A stretch of DNA of 64,000 nucleotides. Origin: Haloquadratum walsbyi J07HQW1. GTDB lineage: Archaea > Halobacteriota > Halobacteria > Halobacteriales > Haloferacaceae. The stretch covers positions 1,870,596 through 1,934,595 of the forward strand of contig KE356560.1 of the NCBI GenBank assembly GCA_000415965.1, given 5' to 3'. The notes under the pieces were generated by a model, which was given only the letters and a program-made list of their open reading frames with translations, was not told where the DNA came from and did not search any database. A program made the translations under genes and the position numbers. Shown piece after piece: positions 1 to 8,608 of this stretch (positions within the stretch are counted from its first letter, which is position 1; each line of letters starts with the position of its first letter).

Positions 1-152
1 TTGTGAACAATAACCAAGATGCTAATTACTTCGGACAAAACGAGATTATGATTGCTCTGCCTCAGGATGCATCGAGCGAGTGACGCCGGAGCATACTGTG
101 AAAATCAGTGTATCGGTGGACTCTTATTTAATCACAGAAAAACCCAATCTAC

Positions 153-431
153 ATGGAAACAGTCCTCTGGCAAGCCCTCGCTGGCACGCGTGGAGGACCC
201 AACCGGGCGCGAATCCTGCGCACACTGGATGATCGCCCCCGGAACGCCAACCAACTGGCGGATGATCTCGGACTGGCATACAATACTGTTCGTCACCATC
301 TCGATGTGCTGGAGCAGAATAATATTATCACCAGTGGCGAAAAGAGCTACGGGACAGTCTACTTACCGAGTGACCGAGCGCGATCCAACTGGGACACTGT
401 GGAGACGATCATCTCACAGGTGGAAGAATAA
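153..431 (+). CDS. ArsR-like winged-helix transcriptional regulator
   Basis: This 92-residue acidic protein is a single winged helix-turn-helix domain. The stretch RILRTLDDRPRNANQLADDL forms the first helices, and YNTVRHHLDVLEQNNII has the recognition-helix pattern of ArsR/MarR-like haloarchaeal regulators. There is no sensor domain or metal-binding cysteine cluster, so the ligand, if any, cannot be told. It lies about 60 bases upstream of a small membrane protein on the same strand. This regulator/membrane-protein pairing is familiar in haloarchaea and suggests joint expression. The fold is clear from the sequence; target genes are unknown. Confidence 0.85.
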   Translation: METVLWQALAGTRGGPNRARILRTLDDRPRNANQLADDLGLAYNTVRHHLDVLEQNNIITSGEKSYGTVYLPSDRARSNWDTVETIISQVEE

Positions 432-488
432 TACCCACCAGCACAACTACTCTTGTACCGTGATTACACACGGGGGAACACAGATTCG

Positions 489-770
489 ATGAGTCTCATG
501 CTTGACACGGCACGCGTCGCTGCGGTTGTGAACACTACATTTCTTGTCGGTCTTATTATTATGTGGGCGCAGACATACCGTGAGATTCGTGCTCCCCTAA
601 CGCTTGGTTCGATTATCTTTGCCACACTACTGCTTGCAGAAAATATCGTTGCGCTTTATTTTTATCTCACTGCACCCACGATGCCGAGACCTGCTGTCCA
701 GTTCATGATGATTCTTCAATTATTGGAGACAGTTGCCATTGCAGTCCTCACATATGTCACCTGGCAATAA
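489..770 (+). CDS. Small membrane protein paired with a winged-helix regulator (DUF7521-like)
   Basis: A 93-residue integral membrane protein with three hydrophobic segments (around residues 8-26, 34-55 and 66-92 of the chosen product). An in-frame ATG 36 bases upstream (453) would add a polar tail; the start at 489, which begins MSLMLDTARV, is preferred because the protein then begins just before the first membrane helix. It follows the winged-helix gene directly on the same strand. The pair resembles the haloarchaeal helix-turn-helix plus DUF7521 arrangement, recalled from memory and not searched. A role in membrane signalling to the partner regulator is conceivable but unproven. Confidence 0.75.
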   Translation: MSLMLDTARVAAVVNTTFLVGLIIMWAQTYREIRAPLTLGSIIFATLLLAENIVALYFYLTAPTMPRPAVQFMMILQLLETVAIAVLTYVTWQ

Positions 771-927
771 TGATGAGATGCATGTTACTCACTTACTACC
801 AGTAGATCACCCGACGACGAACGATTGCAACCATATACGAGTGACCTACCGACTGACCGGATATGACCCTTATTCAGACCTCGAATGAATAAGATGAGTT
901 TATTCTGCTAGGGTGGCAACTGACTGT

Positions 928-1281
928 ATGCTTCTTATTACTGGGCTGGCGGGCGGGACGGGAACGACGGGGACACTTTATGAACCAGATGAGACTGCGC
1001 CGTCTTATATGGGGGCACCCACATCCGAAGCCCCGTACACGTGGATTTGTGATACGTTCTATCAGGTAGACTCTGGCGGTCAGCAACTGGACACAGACGA
1101 TGGGGAGATTCGCGTCGCATTCGATAGACCAACCGTTCAAGGCTTCGAACAGCGCGATGAAGCCATCTCCGCGGCAAAGACACACATCCACACCCAGTTT
1201 TCACGGATTGGGATCCACGCCGAGCCCGAGTTTTATGTGAATCCACCTGACGAAACCGACCACGTCTCAATCAATCCGTGA
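928..1281 (+). CDS. Conserved haloarchaeal protein, DUF7113-like
   Basis: A 117-residue soluble acidic protein. A GTG at 913 extends the frame by five residues, but the ATG at 928 gives the N-terminus MLLITGLAGGTGTTGTLYE, which fits my memory of a conserved haloarchaeal family (DUF7113). The central APYTWICDTFYQV stretch and the C-terminal helix rich in Ala and His (AISAAKTHIHTQF) look like a compact alpha/beta domain. No catalytic motif is evident and no function is known to me. It stands alone, with no same-strand partner within 200 bases. Confidence 0.7.
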   Translation: MLLITGLAGGTGTTGTLYEPDETAPSYMGAPTSEAPYTWICDTFYQVDSGGQQLDTDDGEIRVAFDRPTVQGFEQRDEAISAAKTHIHTQFSRIGIHAEPEFYVNPPDETDHVSINP

Positions 1282-1496
1282 GTGCCTCTCGGAATCCCGG
1301 CACTCGTCGTTTGAACATGGCTTTTGTGCAGGCACAGGGACCCGATAGCTACAGGACGGAGGACAAAAAACAGTCTGAGGTGGGGATACAACGCGCGTAT
1401 TTATTACGTCGGACATAATGAATTAAGCGCCGTCTGATTCGATCAATACAGCGTACACACGTAATCTAAATGTCTGTGGCGGTGTAGCCGGTTAGT

Positions 1497-1682
1497 ATGG
1501 GGCAGTACAGAACGCTCACGTACCTTGATTGGGGTCTGATAGGTATCCTTACTGTCGGCGGAGTGCTGTGGCAGCTTTCTATCGGTAATTCGTTCACGTC
1601 GAGAGCTACCAGCGCAGCACTGGCTGGCGGACTCACTCTCGCAATCAGTATGCGCTTGGCTCGGCGGTATCACGAGCGGTGA
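1497..1682 (+). CDS. Very small membrane protein
   Basis: A 61-residue protein with two hydrophobic stretches (about residues 11-28 and 36-52) and a basic C-terminus (RLARRYHER), as in many haloarchaeal two-helix mini-membrane proteins that keep the basic tail in the cytoplasm. I recognise no family. A similar-sized gene, now frameshifted, lies 240 bases downstream and also ends in a basic Arg-rich tail, so the two may once have been related. The small size makes the call tentative. Confidence 0.45.
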   Translation: MGQYRTLTYLDWGLIGILTVGGVLWQLSIGNSFTSRATSAALAGGLTLAISMRLARRYHER

Positions 1683-1922
1683 CCACCCACGCTCAATCTG
1701 GCAGCGAGCTCAGGACAGACCGGTTGAAACAAACAAAGTCAGTATAGTGCATCCACCCTCTATATCGGTCATCCGGCTCCCTATCAGCTATTCAGCGTGT
1801 CATAGATTCGTTAACCGGGGGTTGACCTCATCGACATTCGATTTACAACAGCGGCTCGGTGATTGTGCGTAGTCGTGGTTAGGTGTAGCCATTATTAGGA
1901 TCTTGATAGCGAAGAGTCGCCA

Positions 1923-2119
1923 ATGTCTGAGACAGACGCTCCGAGCTCGTGGCTCGATCTGCAATACGTCTCAACTGTTGTCGGAGCTATTGCCACAGGC
2001 GCGTTTTTTACGGTAGCCTTGTGAATCCCGCGCCATCTCCTGAGACAATCGGATTAGTTGTCCTCTGGATTTCCATTCCGACAACTGTCGCACACGAAGT
2101 CACACGCAGATGGCGATAG
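1923..2119 (+). pseudogene. Frameshifted two-helix membrane mini-protein
   Basis: The ATG at 1923 opens a frame (MSETDAPSSWLDLQYVS...) that runs through one hydrophobic helix and stops at 2022. The second half continues in another frame (NPAPSPETIGLVV...) through a second hydrophobic helix to VTRRWR and a TAG at 2117-2119. Joined, the two halves give a 65-residue two-helix protein of the same style as the gene just upstream. A single-base change near 2019-2024 explains the break. This could be a real lesion or a sequencing error; the composite is convincing as a former gene but the function is unknown. Confidence 0.5.
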
Positions 2120-2381
2120 CCTCTACATAGTCAGTTTATTGAGGACAAGAACCTGGATTCTAAACCTATATATCACATACTATCGGTATGTGGTGGGTAT
2201 ATTACTACTCAAGTCATAGCTCTAGATTCAGTTGAGAATTATTCTATGACGCGTTGAGTTTGATTAGGTCGGGCCGGTCAGCGATTGAAGCATATATCGC
2301 CCAATACAGAGGCTATAGATACTGTGTAGCGCTTTTTTAGTTATCAGTGCCCTTTATTAAACTAAAATTTGATTAATAAGT

Positions 2382-2669
2382 ATGGAAGTAGTTCGACAGA
2401 AATTGTTTCGTGAGCCAGATGGACGGGGAAAAGCACTCCCTCAGTTGTTGCTGTCATCTATTGCATTCTTTGCGTGGGGATATATTGGCATTGTACTTGA
2501 TGGCTCCCACCTTTTGTTGGTTATGGGTATTGCGTTCGGATTTGCTGGAGTCGCCGAATTACTGCCTCCAGATCAACGACGTTCAGCAGGCATACTTCGA
2601 ATCTTAAGTGTTAGTGTTATTATTGTCTTTCTCGGCTTACTCGCGACGAATCCAGAGCTAATAATATAA
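2382..2669 (+). CDS. Small membrane protein with a conserved PPDQRRSAG loop
   Basis: A 95-residue protein with three hydrophobic helices (about residues 20-36, 43-60 and 74-92). Between helices two and three lies AELLPPDQRRSAGILR. The same motif recurs as AESLPDDQQQSAGVLR in another small membrane protein of this window (44052-44360, minus strand), so the two are paralogues. An AT-rich stretch just before the ATG could carry the basal promoter. No function is known to me; the polar loop is the most conserved part and is the likely functional element. Confidence that it is real is raised by the paralogue. Confidence 0.7.
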   Translation: MEVVRQKLFREPDGRGKALPQLLLSSIAFFAWGYIGIVLDGSHLLLVMGIAFGFAGVAELLPPDQRRSAGILRILSVSVIIVFLGLLATNPELII

Positions 2670-3007
2670 TGTGAGAGATCAGTCGTCTTATAACAAAAGT
2701 AGCTGTTATCAATCTTAGTGAAAACGGTGCCGTGTGGGAATTGATAGACAATTTTGCGATGGATACAATCTCTGTATCTTACACGCGACTCCTGACAATA
2801 ATGAGGTAGATAGTGTGGTAATTTTTTATGACACGCTGTGAGTAGTGAGATAGCCACCAGATTGGAATGAGACTCGTACTGGTATGCAAGATACAAAGCG
2901 TATATGCGTCAAGAGACGCATAGCCATTTGCTAGGATAATAAAAATATACCTGTGCCAATATTTTTTCACTGATTGTGTCCTCAACACTTGAGTCCCTCC
3001 TGGAAAT
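2670..3007. other. Intergenic region without a recognisable gene
   Basis: AT-rich DNA. Open frames here have frequent basic and Cys residues unlike the acidic proteins around them and look accidental. No repeat or RNA gene was recognised. Confidence 0.4.
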
Positions 3008-3196
3008 GTGGAGAGCCTAACTACTTTTAATTCAGGATGGGTATGTGTATGGCTTCTTATTGTTGCAGTTGCCTATGATGTTGGACTGTTCATAACTTGG
3101 GAACTGACTCAGCTCTGGAAACACTTGCTCGGGTACTCCTCAGTAATTACCCACCTGATGGGGATATTCGTTCTTTTGTCTTCCTATTTTATCTGA
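3008..3196 (+). CDS. Possible small membrane protein
   Basis: A GTG-started frame of 62 residues with two long hydrophobic segments (VWLLIVAVAYDVGLFITW and the C-terminal VITHLMGIFVLLSSYFI). It ends immediately before an IS-type hairpin at 3203, so its 3' end may have been altered by insertion. There is no paralogue in the window and no recognised family. It could be a real mini-membrane protein or a chance hydrophobic frame. Confidence 0.3.
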   Translation: MESLTTFNSGWVCVWLLIVAVAYDVGLFITWELTQLWKHLLGYSSVITHLMGIFVLLSSYFI

Positions 3197-3202
3197 TAGC
3201 AG

Positions 3203-3296
3203 GCGCTCAGCCCCCTTCCTCAAGGACCACCACAGTCTGCGCACGCGGCGCAAGCGGCGCAACGAAACGAGCGCAGTAGGGAGGGGATACAGCGCC
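3203..3296. repeat. Solo IS200/IS605-type hairpin
   Basis: The outer arms AGGCGCT and AGCGCCG and the inner arms AGCCCCCTTCCTC and GTAGGGAGGGG can pair into a long imperfect hairpin. The same layout (CCCC..CCCTCAAGGA ... GCGCAGTAGGG.GGGGATACAG) recurs at 48421-48490, and related hairpins lie at several other places. This copy stands 100 bases upstream of the broken tnpA and may be a separate older remnant or the left end of that element. Confidence 0.6.
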
Positions 3297-3391
3297 GTCA
3301 TCGTCTTCCATACACTGTTTTTTGTCTGACCCACAGACCCACGCAGTCATAACTTCTTTGTCCTAGCCTCGACAAGTATTAACTGAACATA

Positions 3392-3803
3392 ATGGAGTAC
3401 GACCTCGACACGGGGGCGCACTCTGTGCATTCACTCCACTACCACCTGATACTCGCCAGCAAGTATCGGCGTGGTGTGCTCACCGAGGAACGAACCCAAT
3501 TCAACTCATTCGCGGGGTCATCGAGGGGTTCGCGGACAAGTATGGTGTCAGACTGACCAAGACCAATCTCGACGGCGAAGACGACCACGTTCACATCCTG
3601 TTCCGGGCTGAGCCGACCACAGATCTCGTGAAGTTCATCAACATAAGGGTGCAACTGCTCGACGCATCCGCAACAAGTACGAAGATGAACTCAAAACCGA
3701 CCTGTGGGGCGACTCCTTCTGGAACGACTCGTACTGTCTCATCTCGACAGGACAAGTCTCACTGGATCTGTTGAAAGAATACGTCGCAGACCAACGAGCA
3801 TGA
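3392..3803 (+). pseudogene. tnpA: IS200-type Y1 transposase TnpA, frameshifted
   Basis: In its three frames the sequence reads as a complete IS200-like transposase of about 136 residues. It has HSLHYHLILASKYRRGVL at the start, then DGEDDHVHILFRAEP (the His-hydrophobe-His metal-binding motif HVH), and finally FWNDSYCLISTGQVSLDLLK near the end. Frameshifts lie near 3505 and near 3645, so no single frame covers the gene. The enzyme class cuts and rejoins single-stranded DNA through a tyrosine. The stop codon overlaps the ATG of tnpB (ATGA at 3800-3803). Inactive by sequence. Confidence 0.85.
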
Positions 3804-5128
3804 ACTTGAACTACAACGACAGGTATCGCCTCAAGCCGACCGACAGCCAGCGTGAGACGCTGGACTCCCACCGTGATACCTGTCGCCAACTCTACAACCA
3901 CGCCCTGTATCGCTTCACCCAGATTCCCGAAGACCAGGGCACCGTCAAACAGCGTGTCCGCACGATTCGTGACGAGCTTCCTGACCTCAAAGACTGGTGG
4001 GACGCACTCACTGATATCTACTCGAAGGCGCTTCAGCCCACGGTCATGCGGATTGGGAAACATATCAAAGCACTCGGGAAACTCAAAGACCAGGGCGACA
4101 GGGGGTGGTGAACTCCGGTGGAAATCACCTCGGGAGTTTCGCAGTTTCACCTCCAACCAGTCTGGCTTCGAACTCGACAAGAAGGGTGGGCAGACCGCGT
4201 CATCGTTGTCGCTGTCGCTGTCGAAACTCGCTGATATTCGTATCGAAGTTCACCGACCGCTCCCTGATGATGCCACAGTCAAGGAGGTCACGCTCAAAAA
4301 AGCGAAACCCGGCGAGTGGATCGCTATTTTCGGCATCGAGATGGACACAGAACCACCAAAGCCACCGCTGGAGGATATTGACACTGGCGAGATGGTCGGG
4401 ATTGAGGTTGGGATTCTGAAGTATGCCCACGATACAGACGGCACAGCAGTCGAATCACTCGAGTTCTCGGAGGAACGCGACAGGCTTGAGCGAGAGCAAC
4501 GGAAGCTCTCGCGCAAAGAGTACGGGTCGAACAACTGGGAGAAGCAACGTCGGCGTGTTGCAGAGTGGCATCTCGACATCAAGCGCAAGCAGCGTGATTT
4601 CCTGCACAAACTCTCGAACTACTATGCTCGGGAGTACGACTTGGTGGCCGTCGAAGACCTCGATATAAAAGGGACTGGAATCGCCACCTAACAGCCACAA
4701 CACCGCGTCTGCTGCGTGGAACACGTTTACCGATCTGCTCGAATATAACTGCAAGCATGAAGGCACGCACTTCGTAGAGGTTGACCCGGAAGACACGACC
4801 AAGGAATGTGCGTCATGTGGCGTCAAAACAGAGAAGCCGCTATGGGTGCGTGAACACTCCTGTCCTGTGTGGGTTCGAGGCGGACAGAGACGCAAACGCA
4901 GCGTGGAACATTTTTTCTCGCGGACTCACCGACCTAGGAGTGGGTCACTCCGAAGGCACGTCCCCAGAAATCGGCGATTTCTGGTGTGCGAACGAATCGC
5001 CCCGCGATTCGTCACCGCCTGTGGAGACTGCGCTCGCTGTGGGAACCACGGTGGTTTCTGCAAAGCGTGTCGTGGAAACAGGAAGCCCCGCCCTCAGCGA
5101 GCGCGTCAGCGCGAGCAGGCTGGGGTAG
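3800..5128 (+). pseudogene. tnpB: TnpB RNA-guided nuclease-like protein, frameshifted
   Basis: Across three frameshifts (near 4105 in a run of G, near 4680, and near 4866) this reads as a full TnpB of roughly 430-440 residues. It has the N-terminal helical part, a RuvC-like core with MVGIEVGILKYAHD, the VAVEDLDIKG motif, a zinc ribbon (CASCGVKTEKP ... SCPVCGFEAD after frame correction) and DRDANAAWNIF. The first RuvC acidic residue appears as Glu in GIEVG where TnpB proteins usually have Asp. The 3' end continues into a Ser/Val-rich tail ending VETGSPALSERVSASRLG, whose DNA forms the terminal hairpin. Intact TnpB proteins are RNA-guided DNA nucleases; this copy cannot make one. Confidence 0.85.
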
Positions 5129-5133
5129 TTCAC
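5091..5133 (+). ncRNA. Right-end hairpin of the IS element (guide-RNA scaffold-like)
   Basis: GAAGCCCCGCCCTCAGCGAG pairs with the downstream GCAGGCTGGGGTAGTTC, giving a GC-rich stem with a loop rich in GCGC. It overlaps the tnpB stop codon. In IS200/IS605 elements this place holds the right end and the 3' part of the guide RNA that TnpB binds. Similar hairpins occur at 13310, 24886, 39305, 48421 and 50501. Transcription is inferred from the family, not shown by the sequence. Confidence 0.5.
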
Positions 5134-5348
5134 ATGTCAAGTACGGCAGATTATCTCAATTTGTGACTACAGGCGTTACTTCAAGATACTTCCGGATCAT
5201 AGCTTCATTTAAGATAGCTTCGCGGGCACTGTCTCAGAGAGAATAAAAACGGGCTACTGTTGGCAATCTGAAGCTAGATACAACAGTCTGCCGTGCTCCA
5301 CAGGAGCGGACGGGTAATAGGACAAAGATTCATACTCACAAAGACTGA

Positions 5349-5645
5349 CGTGCTTGTCCTAATGATTCGGAACAAAAGGAACCCGGGCAGTTGTTTGATG
5401 ACGATGAGATATGCTCGTTCTGTCGTAATGATGTCGCAAGTTATCCGAACACAGGCTCCTCGTGCGCGAGTGCTATCAGCCGATGCGACTATGAGGAGGC
5501 GATTAACGGTGAGTGAAGCAGAGTCAGAAACACTAGAGTTTGAAAATAAATTAGGGGGGCTTCTCAAAAGGAGTATCTTGAGGCACTAGCTATGAGTGAC
5601 TTACCTGTGTCAACTGCCGCAGAAAAAAATATTGGAAATGTTTGA
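5349..5645 (+). pseudogene. Decayed gene with a small Cys-rich segment
   Basis: Three reading frames follow each other and make sense as one former acidic protein. The first reads SEQKEPGQLFDDDEICSFCR followed by ASYPNTGSSCASAISRC. The next reads SEAESETLEFENKLGG, and the last KEYLEALAMSDLPVSTAAEK. The first frame has no start codon in this sequence. The CSFC pair and two later Cys residues could be a small zinc knuckle. Because the pieces overlap in frame changes only a few bases apart, a decayed or mis-sequenced gene is more likely than three separate ones. The family is not recognised. Confidence 0.4.
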
Positions 5646-6026
5646 TTTTGAGGATGAAGAGTAGTAGGGGACTAGAGGGTGGTGTATACGGTTGTAATTA
5701 TTTGTTAGTTCTGCGGCGATATCCATAGTATCCGAGTCAGATTTCGGTATGACGGTCGATGAATAGTCGATAGTAGACAGTTCTGTACAAGGATCTTATG
5801 CAGCATATTACACTGGTCAAGTTGTGTATTCGCTTGAGCCATGCAATTGCCGACTGGGAGTCGTCAGTGACATCTCTGAGTATCTCGAATAAGATTTTTC
5901 CGAGCGTACGCGGTGACCACACAACGATCACCGTCGAGTAGTCGGTCCTCCATCAGTTGGTATTCGAGCCATATCGGAAAGTACTCCAGAGAGTTTTATG
6001 CCAATCGAGACCGGATTATATAGTAT

Positions 6027-7916
6027 ATGAGTCATGTTGCAGATACAGAAGAATTACTTGAGGAGCTTGCGACACTGCCGACGCTCGCCCACCCGACAGT
6101 CTCCCCAGACGGTGATCAGATCGCGTTCTATTATGACATTACTGGACGCAATGAGTTGCACGTTCTTAATGTCGACAGCGGCGAGGTGAGTCAGTGGAGC
6201 GAGGGTGAGGTTCCTCGAAACGCCCGATGGCCCATTAATTGGGCTGCCGACGGAGACAGCGTCTTTTTTCATCTCGACAATAACGGTAACGAGCAAAACG
6301 ATATCTACCGGATTTCTCGGGATGGCAAGACCGAGGCTACTATCGAAATGGACGGACAGGTCGCTATCAACGATATCGGCGAAGACGGCGACACACTGAT
6401 TATTGGCTCCAGCCGCGACGGTCAGATGAATCTTTATTATCACGACCTCCCATCCGGTGAGACGACGAAAATCACCGAGTACGAGCGAGCCGCCGCCGGC
6501 GGTATTCTTTCACCGGAGTGTGACCGGATTGCTTATGCAACAAATGAAAGCGACGACTTCGATAATCAGGACGTCTACGTTGCCGATATCGACGGATCGA
6601 CACCACAAAATCTCAATCTCGGAGACACTGGTGCAGAAGCCTCGCCTGCTGATTGGGGACCAGATGGGGAGCGGCTTCTTATCTCGGATAACTCGCCAGA
6701 TCTTGGTCGTCTCGGGGTCTATCATTTCGACTCTGAGGAGGTAACGTGGCTCGAAAATGATGCGTTCGAAGAGAGTCCAAAGGCGTTTCTCCCAGACGGT
6801 GAACGTGTCTTAGGCTATCGAAGCCGGGAAGCCGAATCAGTGCCGATCATCTACGATATTGAGACCGGCGAGGCGACCGAGTTTGACCTCCCTGGTGGTG
6901 TCGCAAGCTTCGGTACAGAGGCAATAATAGATGACACGCGAGTCCTCCTAACCCACGCGACTCCGACCCAGCGTCCGGAGTTGCTTGTCTACAACCTCAA
7001 GACGCACGAGCATGAGACGCTGGTTGAGGCGGAGTATGGTCCCTTCAATACAGAGGATTTTGTTGACGCAGAGTACATGACTGTCGAATCCGATGGTGTT
7101 CCCGAAACCAATCAAGCAGCAGTCAAACACGACCCGTATGAGGAGCGTGAGATTGGGGCACTCTTTTTCGACTCGGGGCAGCGTCCGTCGCCACTCATCA
7201 TTAACCCTCACGGCGGTCCACGAGCACGTGATACGAAGCGATTTAATCTTTATACACAAGTGTTGGTCTCACTTGGATTCTCTGTTTTACAGGTGAACTA
7301 TCGCGGTTCGAGTGGTCGGGGTCGAGAGTTCGTTGAAGAATTGTACGACGACTGGGGTGGTGCAGAACAAGGCGACATCGTTACTGCTGCCGAATATGCT
7401 CTTGATGAATACGACTGGCTCAATGATGACCAAGTCGTCGTCTTTGGGGGCTCTTACGGTGGGTACTCCGCGTACTGGCAGATGGTCCAGTATCCTGACC
7501 TCTACGAGGCTGGAATCGCCTGGATTGGACTAACAGATCTTGCAGACATGTTCGAGACAACTATGCCACACTTTCGGACTGAACTAATGGAGAAATACCT
7601 CGGCACGCCGACGGAGAGTCCCGACATTTACGAGGAGCGGTCCCCGGTAAATTACGTTACGAATCTTGATGCTCCAATTTTCGTCATTCACGGCGTCAAC
7701 GACCGACGCGTCCCCGTCTCACAGGCGCGCATCTTCAAACAGGCTCTTGATGACCACGGCTTCGAGAAAAGTGACGACTATGAATATAAAGAACTCGGCG
7801 AGGAGGGGCATGCTTCCTCAGATCAAGCACAGAAACTCCGGACATTCCAGGCACTTGCGGATTTCCTCGACCGTCGAGTTGGGACAGAACCCAAATCAAT
7901 CGTCGCTGACGACTGA
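6027..7916 (+). CDS. S9 family serine peptidase (prolyl oligopeptidase/acylaminoacyl-peptidase type)
   Basis: A 629-residue cytoplasmic protein. Residues 1-370 are a WD40-like beta-propeller with repeated SPDGDQIAFY- and SPECDRIAYA-type blades. Residues 380-629 are an alpha/beta-hydrolase domain with NPHGGPRARD (oxyanion region), FGGSYGGYSA (nucleophile Ser476), HGVNDRRVP (Asp559) and GEEGHASS (His595), the complete catalytic triad of S9C-type peptidases. Such enzymes cleave short peptides or release acylated N-terminal residues. A T-rich TATA-like stretch (TTTTAT) lies about 30 bases before the ATG, as expected for a leaderless haloarchaeal transcript. It stands alone between a decayed region and another poorly coding gap. 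Confidence 0.93.
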   Translation: MSHVADTEELLEELATLPTLAHPTVSPDGDQIAFYYDITGRNELHVLNVDSGEVSQWSEGEVPRNARWPINWAADGDSVFFHLDNNGNEQNDIYRISRDGKTEATIEMDGQVAINDIGEDGDTLIIGSSRDGQMNLYYHDLPSGETTKITEYERAAAGGILSPECDRIAYATNESDDFDNQDVYVADIDGSTPQNLNLGDTGAEASPADWGPDGERLLISDNSPDLGRLGVYHFDSEEVTWLENDAFEESPKAFLPDGERVLGYRSREAESVPIIYDIETGEATEFDLPGGVASFGTEAIIDDTRVLLTHATPTQRPELLVYNLKTHEHETLVEAEYGPFNTEDFVDAEYMTVESDGVPETNQAAVKHDPYEEREIGALFFDSGQRPSPLIINPHGGPRARDTKRFNLYTQVLVSLGFSVLQVNYRGSSGRGREFVEELYDDWGGAEQGDIVTAAEYALDEYDWLNDDQVVVFGGSYGGYSAYWQMVQYPDLYEAGIAWIGLTDLADMFETTMPHFRTELMEKYLGTPTESPDIYEERSPVNYVTNLDAPIFVIHGVNDRRVPVSQARIFKQALDDHGFEKSDDYEYKELGEEGHASSDQAQKLRTFQALADFLDRRVGTEPKSIVADD

Positions 7917-8066
7917 TTCTCGCGGCTCGTCTCCTATGAGACAAGAGATGGAGCAAACGGAACGGAATCTGAGAGTGGTACTATCAGCTCCATGGCACGT
8001 ATATTGCGGAAGTTTAACACTGAAAGTAAACAAACAACCATCTACTGGTGATGAGAGTGAGAAAGC

Positions 8067-8262
8067 ATGTGGTCCAATGAGTCACGATTGTTGCCCGATT
8101 GGATTGAACGCGAACGCGGATACCGGATCCTATCGGCTGAAATTGCCGACGCCGGTAGTGAGGGGGCTTGCTCGCGACCGTGCCCGTGAGGAATTTCTTA
8201 TACACGAGGGATTAAGCGATGAGCCCTCTGATGCAGCGTATGCGATTAAGCTGCCGTGTTGA
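8067..8262 (+). pseudogene. Frameshifted short hypothetical gene
   Basis: From ATG 8067 the frame reads MWSNESRLLPDWIERERGY... and stops after 40 residues. In the neighbouring frame the sequence continues LARDRAREEFLIHEGLSDEP and ends at 8262. Joined near 8165 they give a plausible acidic protein of about 66 residues. Both halves have the Asp/Glu-rich composition of real haloarchaeal proteins while the alternatives do not. No family recognised. The rest of the gap from 7917 to 8608 shows no gene. Confidence 0.33.
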
Positions 8263-8608
8263 AAAGCGGTCTCTGAGCCACGGTGAGACGAGACCAATCT
8301 TGAGATCACTCACAACAATCGCCAGCAAGCCGACTCAAATTCCGACCCATCGGTCAGCACCGCTATTCAACAGAGCACGTCACAGTAATTTCTAACACGC
8401 TCGCCTTAGAAAATAGTGACAGAAAGGCGTTGAACGACCTCTTAGACACCCGTTATCGAATAAAATATGCGTGTTTCAACTGGTAACCATGGTATCAGTG
8501 TACGCCGACAGTTGTGATGATTTCATCAGTGAGCATTTGACATCACCTTAGGAAACTGACTGTGATTCGGGTTGAGACATCGGCGTCATCAGATCCGGAG
8601 TATCACAC

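Larger units (their letters stand above)
3392..5133 (+). mobile_element. Decayed IS200/IS605-family element
   Basis: The element carries a tnpA-like Y1 transposase gene overlapping a tnpB-like gene, the classical IS605 order, and ends in a GC-rich hairpin inside the tnpB 3' end. Both genes have several frameshifts, so it cannot move by itself. The exact left border is not determined, because such elements lack inverted-repeat ends and target duplications. It is the best-preserved member of the family whose solitary hairpins are scattered over the window. Confidence 0.85.

Noticed and set aside
3638-4180. 180-residue minus-strand open frame
   Set aside because: Shadow of the tnpA/tnpB genes on the plus strand, with a non-acidic composition.
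5293-5589. 98-residue plus-strand open frame
   Set aside because: Most of it is basic and Met-rich. A neighbouring frame reads more like protein, so the region was treated as a decayed gene.
7666-8262. 198-residue open frame overlapping the S9 peptidase 3' end
   Set aside because: The first two thirds overlap the peptidase in a wrong frame and are basic. Only the last part after about 8165 was kept, as half of a possible frameshifted gene.
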